A stretch of 13,220 bases of DNA from Microcaldota archaeon. Lineage in GTDB: Archaea > Micrarchaeota > Micrarchaeia > Anstonellales > Bilamarchaeaceae. The DNA lies in NCBI GenBank assembly GCA_030668565.1, contig DAOVFD010000014.1, positions 1-13,220 on the forward strand, in the 5' to 3' direction. Made by a program: the position numbers and the translations under genes. Numbering within the stretch: position 1 is the stretch's first letter; each line of letters begins with the position of its first letter. Positions 1 through 7,129 of the stretch are shown one piece after another. Below the pieces are notes generated by a model. It did not search any database. It worked only from the letters and a program-made list of their open reading frames with translations, and was not told the DNA's origin.

Positions 1-540
1 CTGGTTATCCTGTTCTTTTCTGCACTTCTGTTCTCAAGAAAACTCCTGAACAGGTTTTCATTTATCAAAGCTCTTCCATTCGGTAAAAAATTATTTGCTC
101 TCTTCCACCTTATGCAGGACAATTCAAACGTTTTGCTCAGGGAGAAATGGGCGATAATAGGCCTGACGCTGGGTTCATGGTTTTTGAAAACATGCGAATG
201 GTTCTGCCTTGCCAAAGCCCTTAACATATCACTGTTTGACGATTTCCTAGTTGAATTTTTGTTCATTGGAATATTCCAGGCCTCGATAACACTCATACAT
301 TTCATCCCGATTCCCACTATTGCGGGTGCAGGCACATCAGAAGCTGCCTTTGCAGGGATTCTTTTCCTGTTCGGCGTTCCCGTTGCTCTCGGGGTTGCAT
401 TCGGTCTTCTTACCCGTGCATTGATGATTTTTGTTGATTTCATCCTGGGAATATCAAATCTGTCGGTTTATATCGAAAAAGAGAAGCTTGATGGAATACT
501 GGCTGATATAGAGGATGTGGAAAAAAGGGCAATGAGTTAG
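1..540 (+). CDS. Flippase-like / LPG_synthase_TM family integral membrane protein (5' truncated)
   Basis: The frame is open from the first base, so the N-terminus lies outside the window; 179 residues and a TAG stop are seen. The visible part is strongly hydrophobic with several membrane helices. A conserved-looking loop reads IPTIAGAGTSEAAFAGI (codons at about 313-363), followed by a helix and a Gly-rich stretch. This resembles the C-terminal Pro-x-Pro/Gly-Gly/Glu-Ala signature of the LPG_synthase_TM family (formerly UPF0104), which includes bacterial MprF flippase domains and archaeal dolichol- or lipid-linked transport candidates. The last ~25 residues are a charged cytoplasmic tail. A role in moving a lipid or lipid-linked sugar is inference from the family; the substrate cannot be read here. 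The end lies 45 nt before the GAPDH start on the same strand, but a boxA-like sequence between them suggests separate transcription. Confidence 0.75.
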   Translation: MVILFFSALLFSRKLLNRFSFIKALPFGKKLFALFHLMQDNSNVLLREKWAIIGLTLGSWFLKTCEWFCLAKALNISLFDDFLVEFLFIGIFQASITLIHFIPIPTIAGAGTSEAAFAGILFLFGVPVALGVAFGLLTRALMIFVDFILGISNLSVYIEKEKLDGILADIEDVEKRAMS

Positions 541-582
541 ACATTTATTATTTTCCCTGGTTATATGTTCACTGAGGGTGAG
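541..582 (+). promoter_or_regulatory. boxA-like element and Shine-Dalgarno site for the GAPDH gene
   Basis: An AT stretch, ATTTATTATTTT at 542-553, could be a TATA box. It would place a start of transcription near 572. GAGGGTGAG at 574-582 is a good archaeal Shine-Dalgarno site 3 nt before the ATG at 586. It decides the start: the in-frame ATG at 565 has no ribosome site and adds seven residues ahead of the Rossmann motif. Confidence 0.5.
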
Positions 583-585
583 AAT

Positions 586-1587
586 ATGAAGGTTGCAATA
601 AGCGGATTCGGAAGAATCGGAAAAATGTTTCTGAGAGCGGCGGTGGCACAGGGCGCCTTGGGAAAGGATTTTGACATAGTTGCAATAAACACGAGAAGTC
701 CTGTGGATATGCATGCGCATCTCTTCAAATACGATTCAGTTTATGGAAGGTTCAACGGAACTGTTGAGGCAAAAGAAGATGCAATCGTGGTAAACGGCCA
801 TGAAATAAAATGGATTCAGGAGGTAGACCCGCTGAAACTCCCATGGAAAGAGCTCGATGTTGATATCGTCCTTGAGAGCACGGGAGTTTTCCGTTCCAGA
901 GAGGATGCTGAAAAACATCTTAAGGCAGGAGCAAAGAAGGTAATCATATCTGCTCCTGGAAAAGGATGCGATGCAACAGTGGTTCCCGGGGTAAACGACC
1001 ATGTTGTTACGAAAGAGATGAAACTGTTCTCACTTGCTTCATGTACGACAAATGGTCTTGCACCTGTTCTGAAAGTTATAGACGAAAACTTCGGAATAGA
1101 AAGCGGTTTTCTGACGACGGTTCATGCTTATACAAACGATCAGAGGGTGCTTGACGGAAGCCACAAGGACTGGAGAAGGGCAAGGGCTGCTGCAATTAAC
1201 ATAATTCCGACAACTACCGGAGCAGCAAAGGCAATAGGAACAATTATCCCAAACCTTGAAGGAAAAATGGATGGGATATCATTGCGGGTTCCCGTTCCGT
1301 GCGGTTCAATCAACGACATTGCGCTTGTTTTGAAAAAAGAGGCGACTGCAGAAGAGATAAACAGCGAACTGAAAAGGGCTTCAAATGAGGAACTGAAGGG
1401 CGTTCTTGCGTACAGTGAAGAGCAGCCCGTTTCAACAGACATAATCGGAAGGCCTGAATCCTCAATAGTTGACGGAGGTCTTACAAGGGCAATCGGAAAA
1501 CAGGTAAAAATATATTCGTGGTATGACAATGAGTACGGCTATTCAAACAGGCTTGTTGATTTCATTAAAAAACTGAAAAAACTCTGA
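586..1587 (+). CDS. gap: Glyceraldehyde-3-phosphate dehydrogenase, phosphorylating, bacterial-type class I
   Basis: This 333-residue enzyme converts glyceraldehyde-3-phosphate, phosphate and NAD(P)+ to 1,3-bisphosphoglycerate (reversible; cytosol; glycolysis/gluconeogenesis). The N-terminal Rossmann domain has GFGRIG at residues 7-12. The catalytic motif SCTTN carries the nucleophile Cys153, and the paired base is His180 in TTVHAYTNDQ. RRARAAA, PTTTGAAKA and the C-terminal WYDNEYGYSNR are all canonical. Length and motifs match the class I enzyme of bacteria and eukaryotes. They do not match the usual archaeal class II enzyme, whose catalytic motif is SCNTT. At the end of beta-strand 2 the Asp that fixes NAD in classical enzymes is replaced (Thr36-Arg37 in AINTRSP), so NADP or dual use is likely. 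The start at 586 is set by GGTGAG upstream. The stop abuts the stop of the convergent gene with no gap. Confidence 0.97.
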   Translation: MKVAISGFGRIGKMFLRAAVAQGALGKDFDIVAINTRSPVDMHAHLFKYDSVYGRFNGTVEAKEDAIVVNGHEIKWIQEVDPLKLPWKELDVDIVLESTGVFRSREDAEKHLKAGAKKVIISAPGKGCDATVVPGVNDHVVTKEMKLFSLASCTTNGLAPVLKVIDENFGIESGFLTTVHAYTNDQRVLDGSHKDWRRARAAAINIIPTTTGAAKAIGTIIPNLEGKMDGISLRVPVPCGSINDIALVLKKEATAEEINSELKRASNEELKGVLAYSEEQPVSTDIIGRPESSIVDGGLTRAIGKQVKIYSWYDNEYGYSNRLVDFIKKLKKL

Positions 1588-1842
1588 TTATCTGCTTTTC
1601 AGTTTGCACAACTGTACTTTTGCCAGGAGTACAAAGCCGAATATTACAAGGAGCAGTGGCCATGCCTTTGCAAATTCCAGCTCATCAATCAATCCGAAGT
1701 TTATCGGAAGAGCCATCAGACCGAAAGCTATGAGAAGATAACCCGGAAGATGGGCATGTGGGTCGTGTGCTTCTTTATAGAAAGCATGTCCATGTTTTGC
1801 TGGTGCTGCTTTTCTGGTTTTCGTCTTTCTTTTTTTTGCCAT
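1588..1842 (-). CDS. Small two-helix membrane protein with Lys/Arg-rich tail and His cluster
   Basis: 84 residues. The first 16 residues are nearly all Lys, Arg, Thr, Ala and Pro. Five His follow within 15 residues (17, 19, 26, 29, 31). Then come two hydrophobic helices at about 33-53 and 61-77 and a short basic end. The Gly...Leu-Ile-Asp...Ala-Trp-Pro-Leu-Leu-Leu-Val-Ile-Phe-Gly pattern resembles the LiaI/LiaF-like or DUF5668 transmembrane hairpin; this is a weak family match and no function is claimed. The ATG at 1842 is chosen because GGTGAT (1847-1852) lies 4 nt before it. The in-frame ATG at 1854 would place the start upstream of that site. Its stop (1588-1590) directly abuts the GAPDH stop. 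Confidence 0.7.
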   Translation of the reverse strand: MAKKRKTKTRKAAPAKHGHAFYKEAHDPHAHLPGYLLIAFGLMALPINFGLIDELEFAKAWPLLLVIFGFVLLAKVQLCKLKSR

Positions 1843-1870
1843 AAAAATCACCATTTGTCTGTATTGCAGG

Positions 1871-1880
1871 ATAAATATAC
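1871..1880 (-). promoter_or_regulatory. Candidate boxA (TATA) for the small membrane protein
   Basis: On the - strand this reads GTATATTTAT, about 30 nt before the ATG at 1842. It lies in the 90-nt gap after the upstream membrane-protein gene, so the small gene may have its own promoter as well as readthrough from gatDE. An 11-bp dyad (TTGGATTCCAA, about 1915-1925) lies further upstream; its role is unknown. Confidence 0.4.
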
Positions 1881-1932
1881 AATCGGAAATCTTTAAGAAT
1901 GTTATTGGATTCCAAGGATTTCCTGTGTGGAA

Positions 1933-2418
1933 TCACAACCAAACGAACAGAAAGTATAGCAATACAGGGATGAAGAGCAGCGAAAAGCATATGAAAAACA
2001 CAGTATGGCCCAAATCAAGGAAGCTGTGCAGCAGGAATACCGTAACCGACTCCTGTTTATCCACTCTCGCCAGAAATCTCTTAAGGTAGCCCAGTGCTAT
2101 GAAAACCGGGACTGCTATCAGTATTATCAGGTAAACGGGCATAAGGCTCTCATGCATCATGAAGTCGGTTACCTTATGCACCCCCTCCATCAGGTAGAGA
2201 AAAGCGATTGACAAGAGACCGAAGAACAGAATTATAACATCGAAAACCCTTCCCCCTTCAGGATAAAATCCGCTGGTGTATTCCTCATCCATTATCTTCA
2301 CGGACCTTGGTAACTCATATACGATGAATCCTATGATGAAAAGTGCCGTTGCAAGAGAAAACGTAGACGGTTCCAATAATCCCAAAAACATATCCATAAG
2401 AGCCATAAAATCCCTCAT
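1933..2418 (-). CDS. Hypothetical four-helix integral membrane protein, coupled to gatE
   Basis: 161 residues with hydrophobic segments at about 18-36, 58-77, 92-112 and 137-160. Between the first two lies a charged loop (residues 38-57, Asp/Glu-rich with TSGFYPEGG). I do not recognise a family. The ATG at 2418 overlaps the gatE TGA (ATGA, 4-nt overlap), a typical translational-coupling layout, and AGGA lies just before it. A second start at 2406 (MALMDMF) is possible because GAGGGA precedes it by four bases; this would shorten the protein by four residues. The position as last gene of the gatD-gatE unit implies co-expression, not a part in tRNA amidation. Confidence 0.75.
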   Translation of the reverse strand: MRDFMALMDMFLGLLEPSTFSLATALFIIGFIVYELPRSVKIMDEEYTSGFYPEGGRVFDVIILFFGLLSIAFLYLMEGVHKVTDFMMHESLMPVYLIILIAVPVFIALGYLKRFLARVDKQESVTVFLLHSFLDLGHTVFFICFSLLFIPVLLYFLFVWL

Positions 2419-4199
2419 TTCCTTAATTTTTTAATAATCTGCATTAGTTCTTCGGGGTCAACCCGTAGACGGTATCCGGACATTATCTTTTTTATATCCA
2501 GACCATTCTCCTTCGCTATCTTCTCAAGCTCCTTGCCGCTTATTCTTTTTAGTTTTTCAGATTTCAGAACTTCAGTTATCTTCTCTCCTTCTGATAATTC
2601 TTTCAGTATATCGGGAATAGCAGCCTTTACAAATTTTCCTTTTTTGTATTCTGAGAAAAGCTCTGTAAGTGAGCCTTCAACATCTTTAAGCCCGAAACCC
2701 TCTCTTCTCAGGGAGACCACAGTATTTTCTATCGTGGTTGCAGCAAGCATCGGGTCAATTCCATCAGCAGCGAGTTTCTCAAAGAGCTTAAGATGCCTTG
2801 AACGAAGCATTCTGTTTGCCATTTCCTTGTTAAGAATCTTTTCCAGGGATTTCTTTTTTTCCTCGTAGGACCCAGTCATTCTCTCTTTTGTTTCACCAAG
2901 CAGTTTTTCATCTATGAGTACTGGAGGAACGTCCGTTTCAGGATACATCCTCGCCCTTCCCGGTAACGGCCTGAGATAAGAGGTTGTTCCATCAGGATTC
3001 GCCCTCCTGGTCTCTTCAGGAACATAATCCATGTTCGCCCTCTCCATGACCTTTGCAAGTGCTGCTTCCGCTTTTTTCGCTGGAGCCACCACAAGAACAA
3101 ATGCATCCCTTTCCCCCATGGAAAGCTTCTCCTTTATTTTCGAAATCTCATCTTCACTAAAATTGTATTTTGAAAGCTCTTCATCGCTGTGGATTATTCC
3201 CTTAACCCTGGCGTGTTTTGCATAATCACTGAGTTCTGTTCCGTATCTTTTTCCGGGCTGAAGTTCTTTTCCAAGCATCCCTGCATGTTTCGGAAGCTTA
3301 ATAGCAAGAACACTTCCACCCATCTCCATCTCTTTTTTGATGAGTTTTGAATCGGTTCCTCTGAAGACCTCACTGATATCTACTGATTTTGATTTCACAG
3401 GATACGCCTTTCTTTTCTTCAGTTCATCGATTACATCTATAAGTTTCTCCTGCCTTAAAACTTCATTCCTGACAAATTTACCCAGCATTCTAAGGTCCTG
3501 TACTCCTTTAATCTCTACCCTGGCTCCTTTCTCAGTAGAAATATTTACATCCTGGCGGATTGTTCCAAGCCCTCTTGCAACCTTTCCAGTAGCGCGCAGG
3601 ATAAGTCCTATCTTTTCAGCAACTTCTCTGAGATGCTCCCCATCCTTTATGCTTGGGTCAGTGGTTATCTCAACAAGAGGTATCCCAAGTCTGTCAAGCC
3701 TGTAAACCGTTTTTTCGTGTTTTGTCTCTACAATTCCGGAGCTCTCCTCCTCAATTGCAATAAGTGGTATCTCAACCTTCCCTTTGCTCGTATCAAGATA
3801 TCCGTTAAAACCTACTATCGCAGTCCTCTGGAAACCAGTAGTATTGCTTCCATCTATGACTATTTTCCTCATCATATGTATTTCATCAACAACCTTTGCG
3901 TTAAGATGAAGTGCTATTTCCAAAGCCGTCATCAATGCATCTCTGTTAAGTGGAAATGGCGGCTCCTCATCAAGCTCAATCAAACAATTCGATTGCTCAA
4001 ACGCCTGATATTCAAATAACTTGGACTTCTCGAATTCAGCCATCGATGCCCTGTCAATTTCCCCAAGTTCGCTGAAAACCGGGTGAAGTCTTCTATCAAT
4101 AACTACTGTTGGGTCTTTTCCCTCAGCAAGCATGGATGGACATCTGCAGAATAGTCTTTTTGTATTTAATTGTTGGTGAACTTCTATTCCAATCTTCAT
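2415..4199 (-). CDS. gatE: Glutamyl-tRNA(Gln) amidotransferase subunit E
   Basis: GatE binds Glu-tRNA(Gln), phosphorylates the misacylated glutamate with ATP, and amidates it with ammonia channelled from GatD, giving Gln-tRNA(Gln) in archaea lacking GlnRS. The protein has 594 residues, near the usual length. The GatB/E core starts with GIEVHQQLNT (4-13) and FCRCPS (17-22). It continues through GSNTTGFQRT (117-126), DRLGIPLVEITTDPS (169-183) and RQDVNIS (215-221). The AspRS-like GAD insertion that separates GatE from bacterial GatB is at about 276-400 (RVKGIIHSDEE at 331-341). The core resumes with YLRPLPGRARMYPETDVPP (408-426). A helical YqeY-like tRNA-binding tail fills about 440-594. The ATG at 4199 is preferred over the TTG at 4202 because GGAGGAG lies at the right distance. 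It overlaps the gatD TGA by one base. Confidence 0.97.
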   Translation of the reverse strand: MKIGIEVHQQLNTKRLFCRCPSMLAEGKDPTVVIDRRLHPVFSELGEIDRASMAEFEKSKLFEYQAFEQSNCLIELDEEPPFPLNRDALMTALEIALHLNAKVVDEIHMMRKIVIDGSNTTGFQRTAIVGFNGYLDTSKGKVEIPLIAIEEESSGIVETKHEKTVYRLDRLGIPLVEITTDPSIKDGEHLREVAEKIGLILRATGKVARGLGTIRQDVNISTEKGARVEIKGVQDLRMLGKFVRNEVLRQEKLIDVIDELKKRKAYPVKSKSVDISEVFRGTDSKLIKKEMEMGGSVLAIKLPKHAGMLGKELQPGKRYGTELSDYAKHARVKGIIHSDEELSKYNFSEDEISKIKEKLSMGERDAFVLVVAPAKKAEAALAKVMERANMDYVPEETRRANPDGTTSYLRPLPGRARMYPETDVPPVLIDEKLLGETKERMTGSYEEKKKSLEKILNKEMANRMLRSRHLKLFEKLAADGIDPMLAATTIENTVVSLRREGFGLKDVEGSLTELFSEYKKGKFVKAAIPDILKELSEGEKITEVLKSEKLKRISGKELEKIAKENGLDIKKIMSGYRLRVDPEELMQIIKKLRK

Positions 4200-5515
4200 C
4201 AAAACTCCTCCTTCATTACCGAACGTTCACTTATCTCGCCTGCAATATTCGTCATCATCAGCTCTTTCACTTTTTTCATGTCTTTTGTCTGTCCGAGTAC
4301 CCAGCATAATTTCGTATAAGCAGTTTCAGGTGTCCAGTCTGCTCCATCGCCGATTACTCCTGCACCCATAAGCAATCTTCCCGCAGCATAAACCCTCATG
4401 CATAACCTTCCGCTTATCGTCTGCGAACTCATAACAACAGGAATTTCTGAGTCGATAAGTTTCTTTATGGCAGGAAGAAGCGGACGTGCATGCCTGTCAT
4501 CAAATGGATTTGTTGGGGCATGACCCAATCCAGTTCCTACAATAACAACACCATCATAATCTGAAAGCGATTCCAGCAGCTTCGGTTTTATATTCGGGTG
4601 AACGTAAATCATCGCAACATTATCATTGATTTTTGTGCTTGCTTTCAAGCTTCCTTTTTGGGAACGTTTCCTATATTTGGAAAGAACCTCAAACCGGTCG
4701 TTCATGTAATTAACAGCTGCTATGGGCATTGAATTTATGGAACGAAAAGCATCTCTTCTTGAACTATGCATCTTCCGTACCTTTGTTCCATGATGAAGAT
4801 AGCAATAGTTGTCATTCATGCTCGCATGCATGCACACGCAAACCTCCCCGATATCCTTCTTTGCGCAATAAACTGCATTCAGCATATTCATCTCATTCTC
4901 GCTGGAAGGTCTGTCAGAGCTTCTCTGGGCCCCTACAAGAACAACCGGGGCAGGAAGGTTTTGAAGCATAAAACTCAATGCAGAAGAAGTATACGTCATG
5001 GTGTCGGTTCCATGCATAACAACAATTCCTTTTACACCCTCCTTTATCTCATCAACAATTGTGTTTGCCAGAATCTTCCAGTGCTCTGCGTTCATATCCT
5101 CGGAAAGAAGGGAAAAAAGAGACTTCGACCTTATCGTTGCTATCTTTTCTATATCAGGAAAAGTCATTCTTAGCTCTTCAGGTGTTATGGCGGGGTAAAC
5201 TGCTCCTGTTTTGTATTCTATCTTTGAAGCAATCGTTCCCCCACATCCAAGAATTGCAATTTCCCCTTTTCCTTCCTTATGCTTCTTTTCAGGTTTCTTC
5301 GGCTTTGCTTTCTCAATCAGTTTTATCTCGGTCCCTTCAAACCCTATTCCGATATTATAACCATTGTCAAGTTTCAAAACAAGAACCTCAGTTTCTCCCT
5401 GAACCCTTGGCATCAATAATCCTTCGAATTTTCCCTTTTCACCGCTTATTTCTATCCTGTCCCCAACTGAAATATTGTTCTTTTTCAAAAAGTCCTCAAT
5501 ATCCTTCGAATACAT
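4199..5515 (-). CDS. gatD: Glutamyl-tRNA(Gln) amidotransferase subunit D (asparaginase-type glutaminase)
   Basis: GatD is the glutaminase of the archaeal GatDE complex. It releases ammonia from glutamine (or asparagine) and passes it to GatE. In 438 residues, a small Tudor-like beta-barrel (about 1-70) and a Lys/Glu-rich linker (about 70-84) precede an L-asparaginase-fold domain. Expected catalytic residues are visible: Thr94 in GCGGTIAS, Thr170-Asp171 in MHGTDT, and Lys248 in VRKMHSSRRDAF. VGAQRSSDRPSSE (194-206) is also a family hallmark. The tRNA-amidase type, rather than a metabolic asparaginase, is clear from the N-terminal barrel and the fused downstream gatE (TGATG overlap). A strong boxA about 26 nt before the ATG points to a leaderless or very short-leader transcript, although GGGTAA near the start could serve as a weak ribosome site. 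Confidence 0.97.
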   Translation of the reverse strand: MYSKDIEDFLKKNNISVGDRIEISGEKGKFEGLLMPRVQGETEVLVLKLDNGYNIGIGFEGTEIKLIEKAKPKKPEKKHKEGKGEIAILGCGGTIASKIEYKTGAVYPAITPEELRMTFPDIEKIATIRSKSLFSLLSEDMNAEHWKILANTIVDEIKEGVKGIVVMHGTDTMTYTSSALSFMLQNLPAPVVLVGAQRSSDRPSSENEMNMLNAVYCAKKDIGEVCVCMHASMNDNYCYLHHGTKVRKMHSSRRDAFRSINSMPIAAVNYMNDRFEVLSKYRKRSQKGSLKASTKINDNVAMIYVHPNIKPKLLESLSDYDGVVIVGTGLGHAPTNPFDDRHARPLLPAIKKLIDSEIPVVMSSQTISGRLCMRVYAAGRLLMGAGVIGDGADWTPETAYTKLCWVLGQTKDMKKVKELMMTNIAGEISERSVMKEEF

Positions 5516-5536
5516 CGTATTACCCTTAGCAAGAGG

Positions 5537-5546
5537 TTTATAAAAT
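5537..5546 (-). promoter_or_regulatory. boxA (TATA) promoter of the gatDE unit
   Basis: On the - strand ATTTTATAAA is followed by CC. Its centre is about 26 nt from the gatD ATG at 5515, the spacing that puts the transcription start at or next to the start codon. The downstream copy of the 91-bp repeat begins 42 nt further upstream. Confidence 0.65.
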
Positions 5547-5587
5547 CTTAACTATGCTTCTTTTTAATCCGTTTTTATGAGGCTCAG

Positions 5588-5678
5588 CTTAACAATTATT
5601 TTAAAATACAAATTTCTCAGACGTAATAATCGTTAAGCAATTGTTAAATCCCCAATTTAACGAATATTAACGAATAAT
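5588..5678. repeat. 91-bp direct repeat, copy 1 (gatD side, overlaps 3' end of the AlbA_2 gene)
   Basis: This matches 7018-7108 at 88 of 91 positions (differences at 5638, 5651 and 5653) with no gaps; similarity stops sharply at both ends. It covers the last three codons and TAA of the AlbA_2 gene (5667-5678). It contains a 9-bp inverted repeat, TTAACAATT (5589-5597) with AATTGTTAA (5639-5647). A 10-bp tandem repeat TTAACGAATA occupies 5657-5676. The core TCGTTAA thus occurs twice on the - strand and once on the + strand (5630-5636). Confidence 0.95.
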
Positions 5679-6986
5679 ATAATGGGCCCCCTTGGTCTTT
5701 CCAATCTTCTTTATAAAACCCTTTTTAACCAGGCCATTCAATAACTTAACAGCTGTCGGTTTTGAAATCCCAAGCGTCTTAACAGCCTGTTTCGAGGTCA
5801 TCACTGGGTTGTGCTTTAAGAAGTTTATTATCCAAAACTCATTTTTCGCCAATTTACCATAACCTTTTTTCATATAGATGACGACTTTGAAGAGGTTGCC
5901 CAATTCCTGGAATACGGGCTCGGGCAGTCCTGCCTTTCTCAGCTCCTCTCTCATCCTTGGTATCCCTGTGCCAAGCCCCTCGACATATCCAAGATCGCGC
6001 ATAATCATGTAGGTTAAGGGATTTCTTTGAATGGATACTGTCCCCAAAAGAGACAAAGAAACACCTTCTGGTAGCCTGCCGGGATTGATGACTTCAATTC
6101 TATCATCAAAGAGATTTATCTGACTGGCGTTCATGTTAAAATAATCCCGGTGAACCAGGGCGTTGATGATACTTTCTCTCAGTACCATCTCAGGAACCAG
6201 GGGAATCTCTTTTCTTTCTCCAGCGGTTATTTTAATTCGTTTTGGAACGTATTTCCATACAAATTGAAAGGCTTCGTTATAAAGCTGAAGTGGTGATCCC
6301 TTTACAAATCTGCTGTCAACGATTTCAATTGGTTCAAGTCCCCTGAAAAGCACCACTTTTATCTCACTTTGAGGAACAAATACTGAAACATCCTTTGCAA
6401 AAAAAAGTGCACAGGTATTGGTTACCCACAAGGTTCCGTTCTTTCTAATAAGATTAAGGTTCTGGAGATATTCATTTATATTCTTCCTATTAATCTCCAC
6501 TCCAGGGCTTCTTTTCTTCAGATAGGATATGATTTTGTCCATATCCAGGTCCTTCAGTGTTGCACGGCTTTTTGAAGTATCAAATGAAATGATTTGTCTA
6601 TGTATTAGGAAGTCTTGAAGCGTTTTCCCTTCGAGCCTCCGGTCTTGGCTTCCGAATCTATAGTAAACAACGCCATTGACTGTGCAAAAGCCTTCCACCC
6701 GATATATCTCCATAACAACTAATTTTTTATTCTCTGTCTTTTCAACAATTATTTTGTGAAGGAGAACCGGTGAGATGCCCTGAGCCATATCTTCCAAATC
6801 CCTCTGAATTCTGTCTATTTCCCCCTCTTTTACTCCAACAACCCTGCCATCGTCTTTCACACCAATGACTATCTTTCCCCCTCCACTGTTTGCCATTGCA
6901 CATATTGTGTTCCTCGATCTGAATTTTGCCTTTTTTGAAAGTATTTCTTTGAGTTCAACAGAGCGGCTTTCGTATCGGTATACCAT
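5667..6986 (-). CDS. AlbA_2 (Schlafen-type) / HATPase_c_4 / winged-helix regulator-like protein
   Basis: 439 residues from the ATG at 6986. Domains in order: AlbA_2 (Schlafen AlbA-like, COG2865 group) at about 7-120, with an acidic start (SVELKE) and the MANSGGGKIVIGVKDDG signature at 31-47; a middle region; the HATPase_c_4 module with RESIINALVHRDY (270-282), DDRIEVINPGRLPEG, and GLGTGIPRM (337-345); and a C-terminal winged helix at about 380-439. Proteins of this build are usually called RecG-like helicases or transcriptional regulators. They lack helicase motifs, and some relatives lie in defence or mobile loci. DNA binding is likely; the target is unknown. The start at 6986 is chosen because a boxA lies 26 nt upstream. 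An in-frame start at 7025 would lie inside the repeat and upstream of that boxA. The gene sits between two copies of a 91-bp direct repeat, the nearer of which includes its stop codon. Confidence 0.85.
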   Translation of the reverse strand: MVYRYESRSVELKEILSKKAKFRSRNTICAMANSGGGKIVIGVKDDGRVVGVKEGEIDRIQRDLEDMAQGISPVLLHKIIVEKTENKKLVVMEIYRVEGFCTVNGVVYYRFGSQDRRLEGKTLQDFLIHRQIISFDTSKSRATLKDLDMDKIISYLKKRSPGVEINRKNINEYLQNLNLIRKNGTLWVTNTCALFFAKDVSVFVPQSEIKVVLFRGLEPIEIVDSRFVKGSPLQLYNEAFQFVWKYVPKRIKITAGERKEIPLVPEMVLRESIINALVHRDYFNMNASQINLFDDRIEVINPGRLPEGVSLSLLGTVSIQRNPLTYMIMRDLGYVEGLGTGIPRMREELRKAGLPEPVFQELGNLFKVVIYMKKGYGKLAKNEFWIINFLKHNPVMTSKQAVKTLGISKPTAVKLLNGLVKKGFIKKIGKTKGAHYIIR

Positions 6987-7007
6987 AGTTAAAATATAGG
7001 TGGTTAT

Positions 7008-7017
7008 ATTTATAAAA
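7008..7017 (-). promoter_or_regulatory. boxA (TATA) promoter of the AlbA_2 gene
   Basis: On the - strand it reads TTTTATAAATATAACC across 7003-7018. The centre is about 26 nt from the ATG at 6986 and there is no Shine-Dalgarno match in between, so a leaderless mRNA is expected. The upstream 91-bp repeat copy starts immediately beyond it at 7018, where a boxA-flanking regulator could bind. Confidence 0.65.
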
Positions 7018-7108
7018 CTTAACAATTATTTTAAAATACAAATTTCTCAGACGTAATAATCGTTAAGTAATTGTTAAATCTCAAATTTAACGAATATTAA
7101 CGAATAAT
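7018..7108. repeat. 91-bp direct repeat, copy 2 (upstream of the AlbA_2 gene)
   Basis: Same sequence and orientation as 5588-5678, offset 1430 bp, three substitutions. Read on the - strand it still carries the equivalent of the AlbA_2 gene tail: ATT ATT CGT TAA, i.e. Ile-Ile-Arg-stop. No gene leads into that tail here, so it looks like the remnant of an earlier gene copy or a recombination site. Confidence 0.95.
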
Positions 7109-7129
7109 TATCCGTTATTTATTTCAAAA

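Noticed and set aside
565..585. Upstream ATG as start of the GAPDH
   Set aside because: It precedes the Shine-Dalgarno site GGTGAG (577-582) and adds seven residues not expected before the Rossmann motif.
1140..1529. 129-codon open frame antisense to the GAPDH gene
   Set aside because: Lies wholly within a gene with intact catalytic motifs; low-complexity Ser/Phe-rich product, no promoter or ribosome site.
3337..3705. Open frames on the + strand opposite gatE (also 2533-2868, 3633-4019)
   Set aside because: Shadows of gatE codons with Ser/Phe-rich translations and no start signals.
5059..5529. 156-codon + strand frame opposite gatD
   Set aside because: Antisense to a well-supported gatD and ends across its start codon; no family resemblance.
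6987..7025. Longer N-terminus for the AlbA_2 protein starting at 7025
   Set aside because: This start lies upstream of the probable boxA and inside the direct repeat; the added residues are not part of the AlbA_2 domain.
5588..7108. Could the 91-bp or 60-bp repeats be CRISPR repeats or IS terminal repeats
   Set aside because: Only two copies each, far apart and in direct orientation. The enclosed genes are not transposases, and no terminal inverted repeats or short target duplications are visible.
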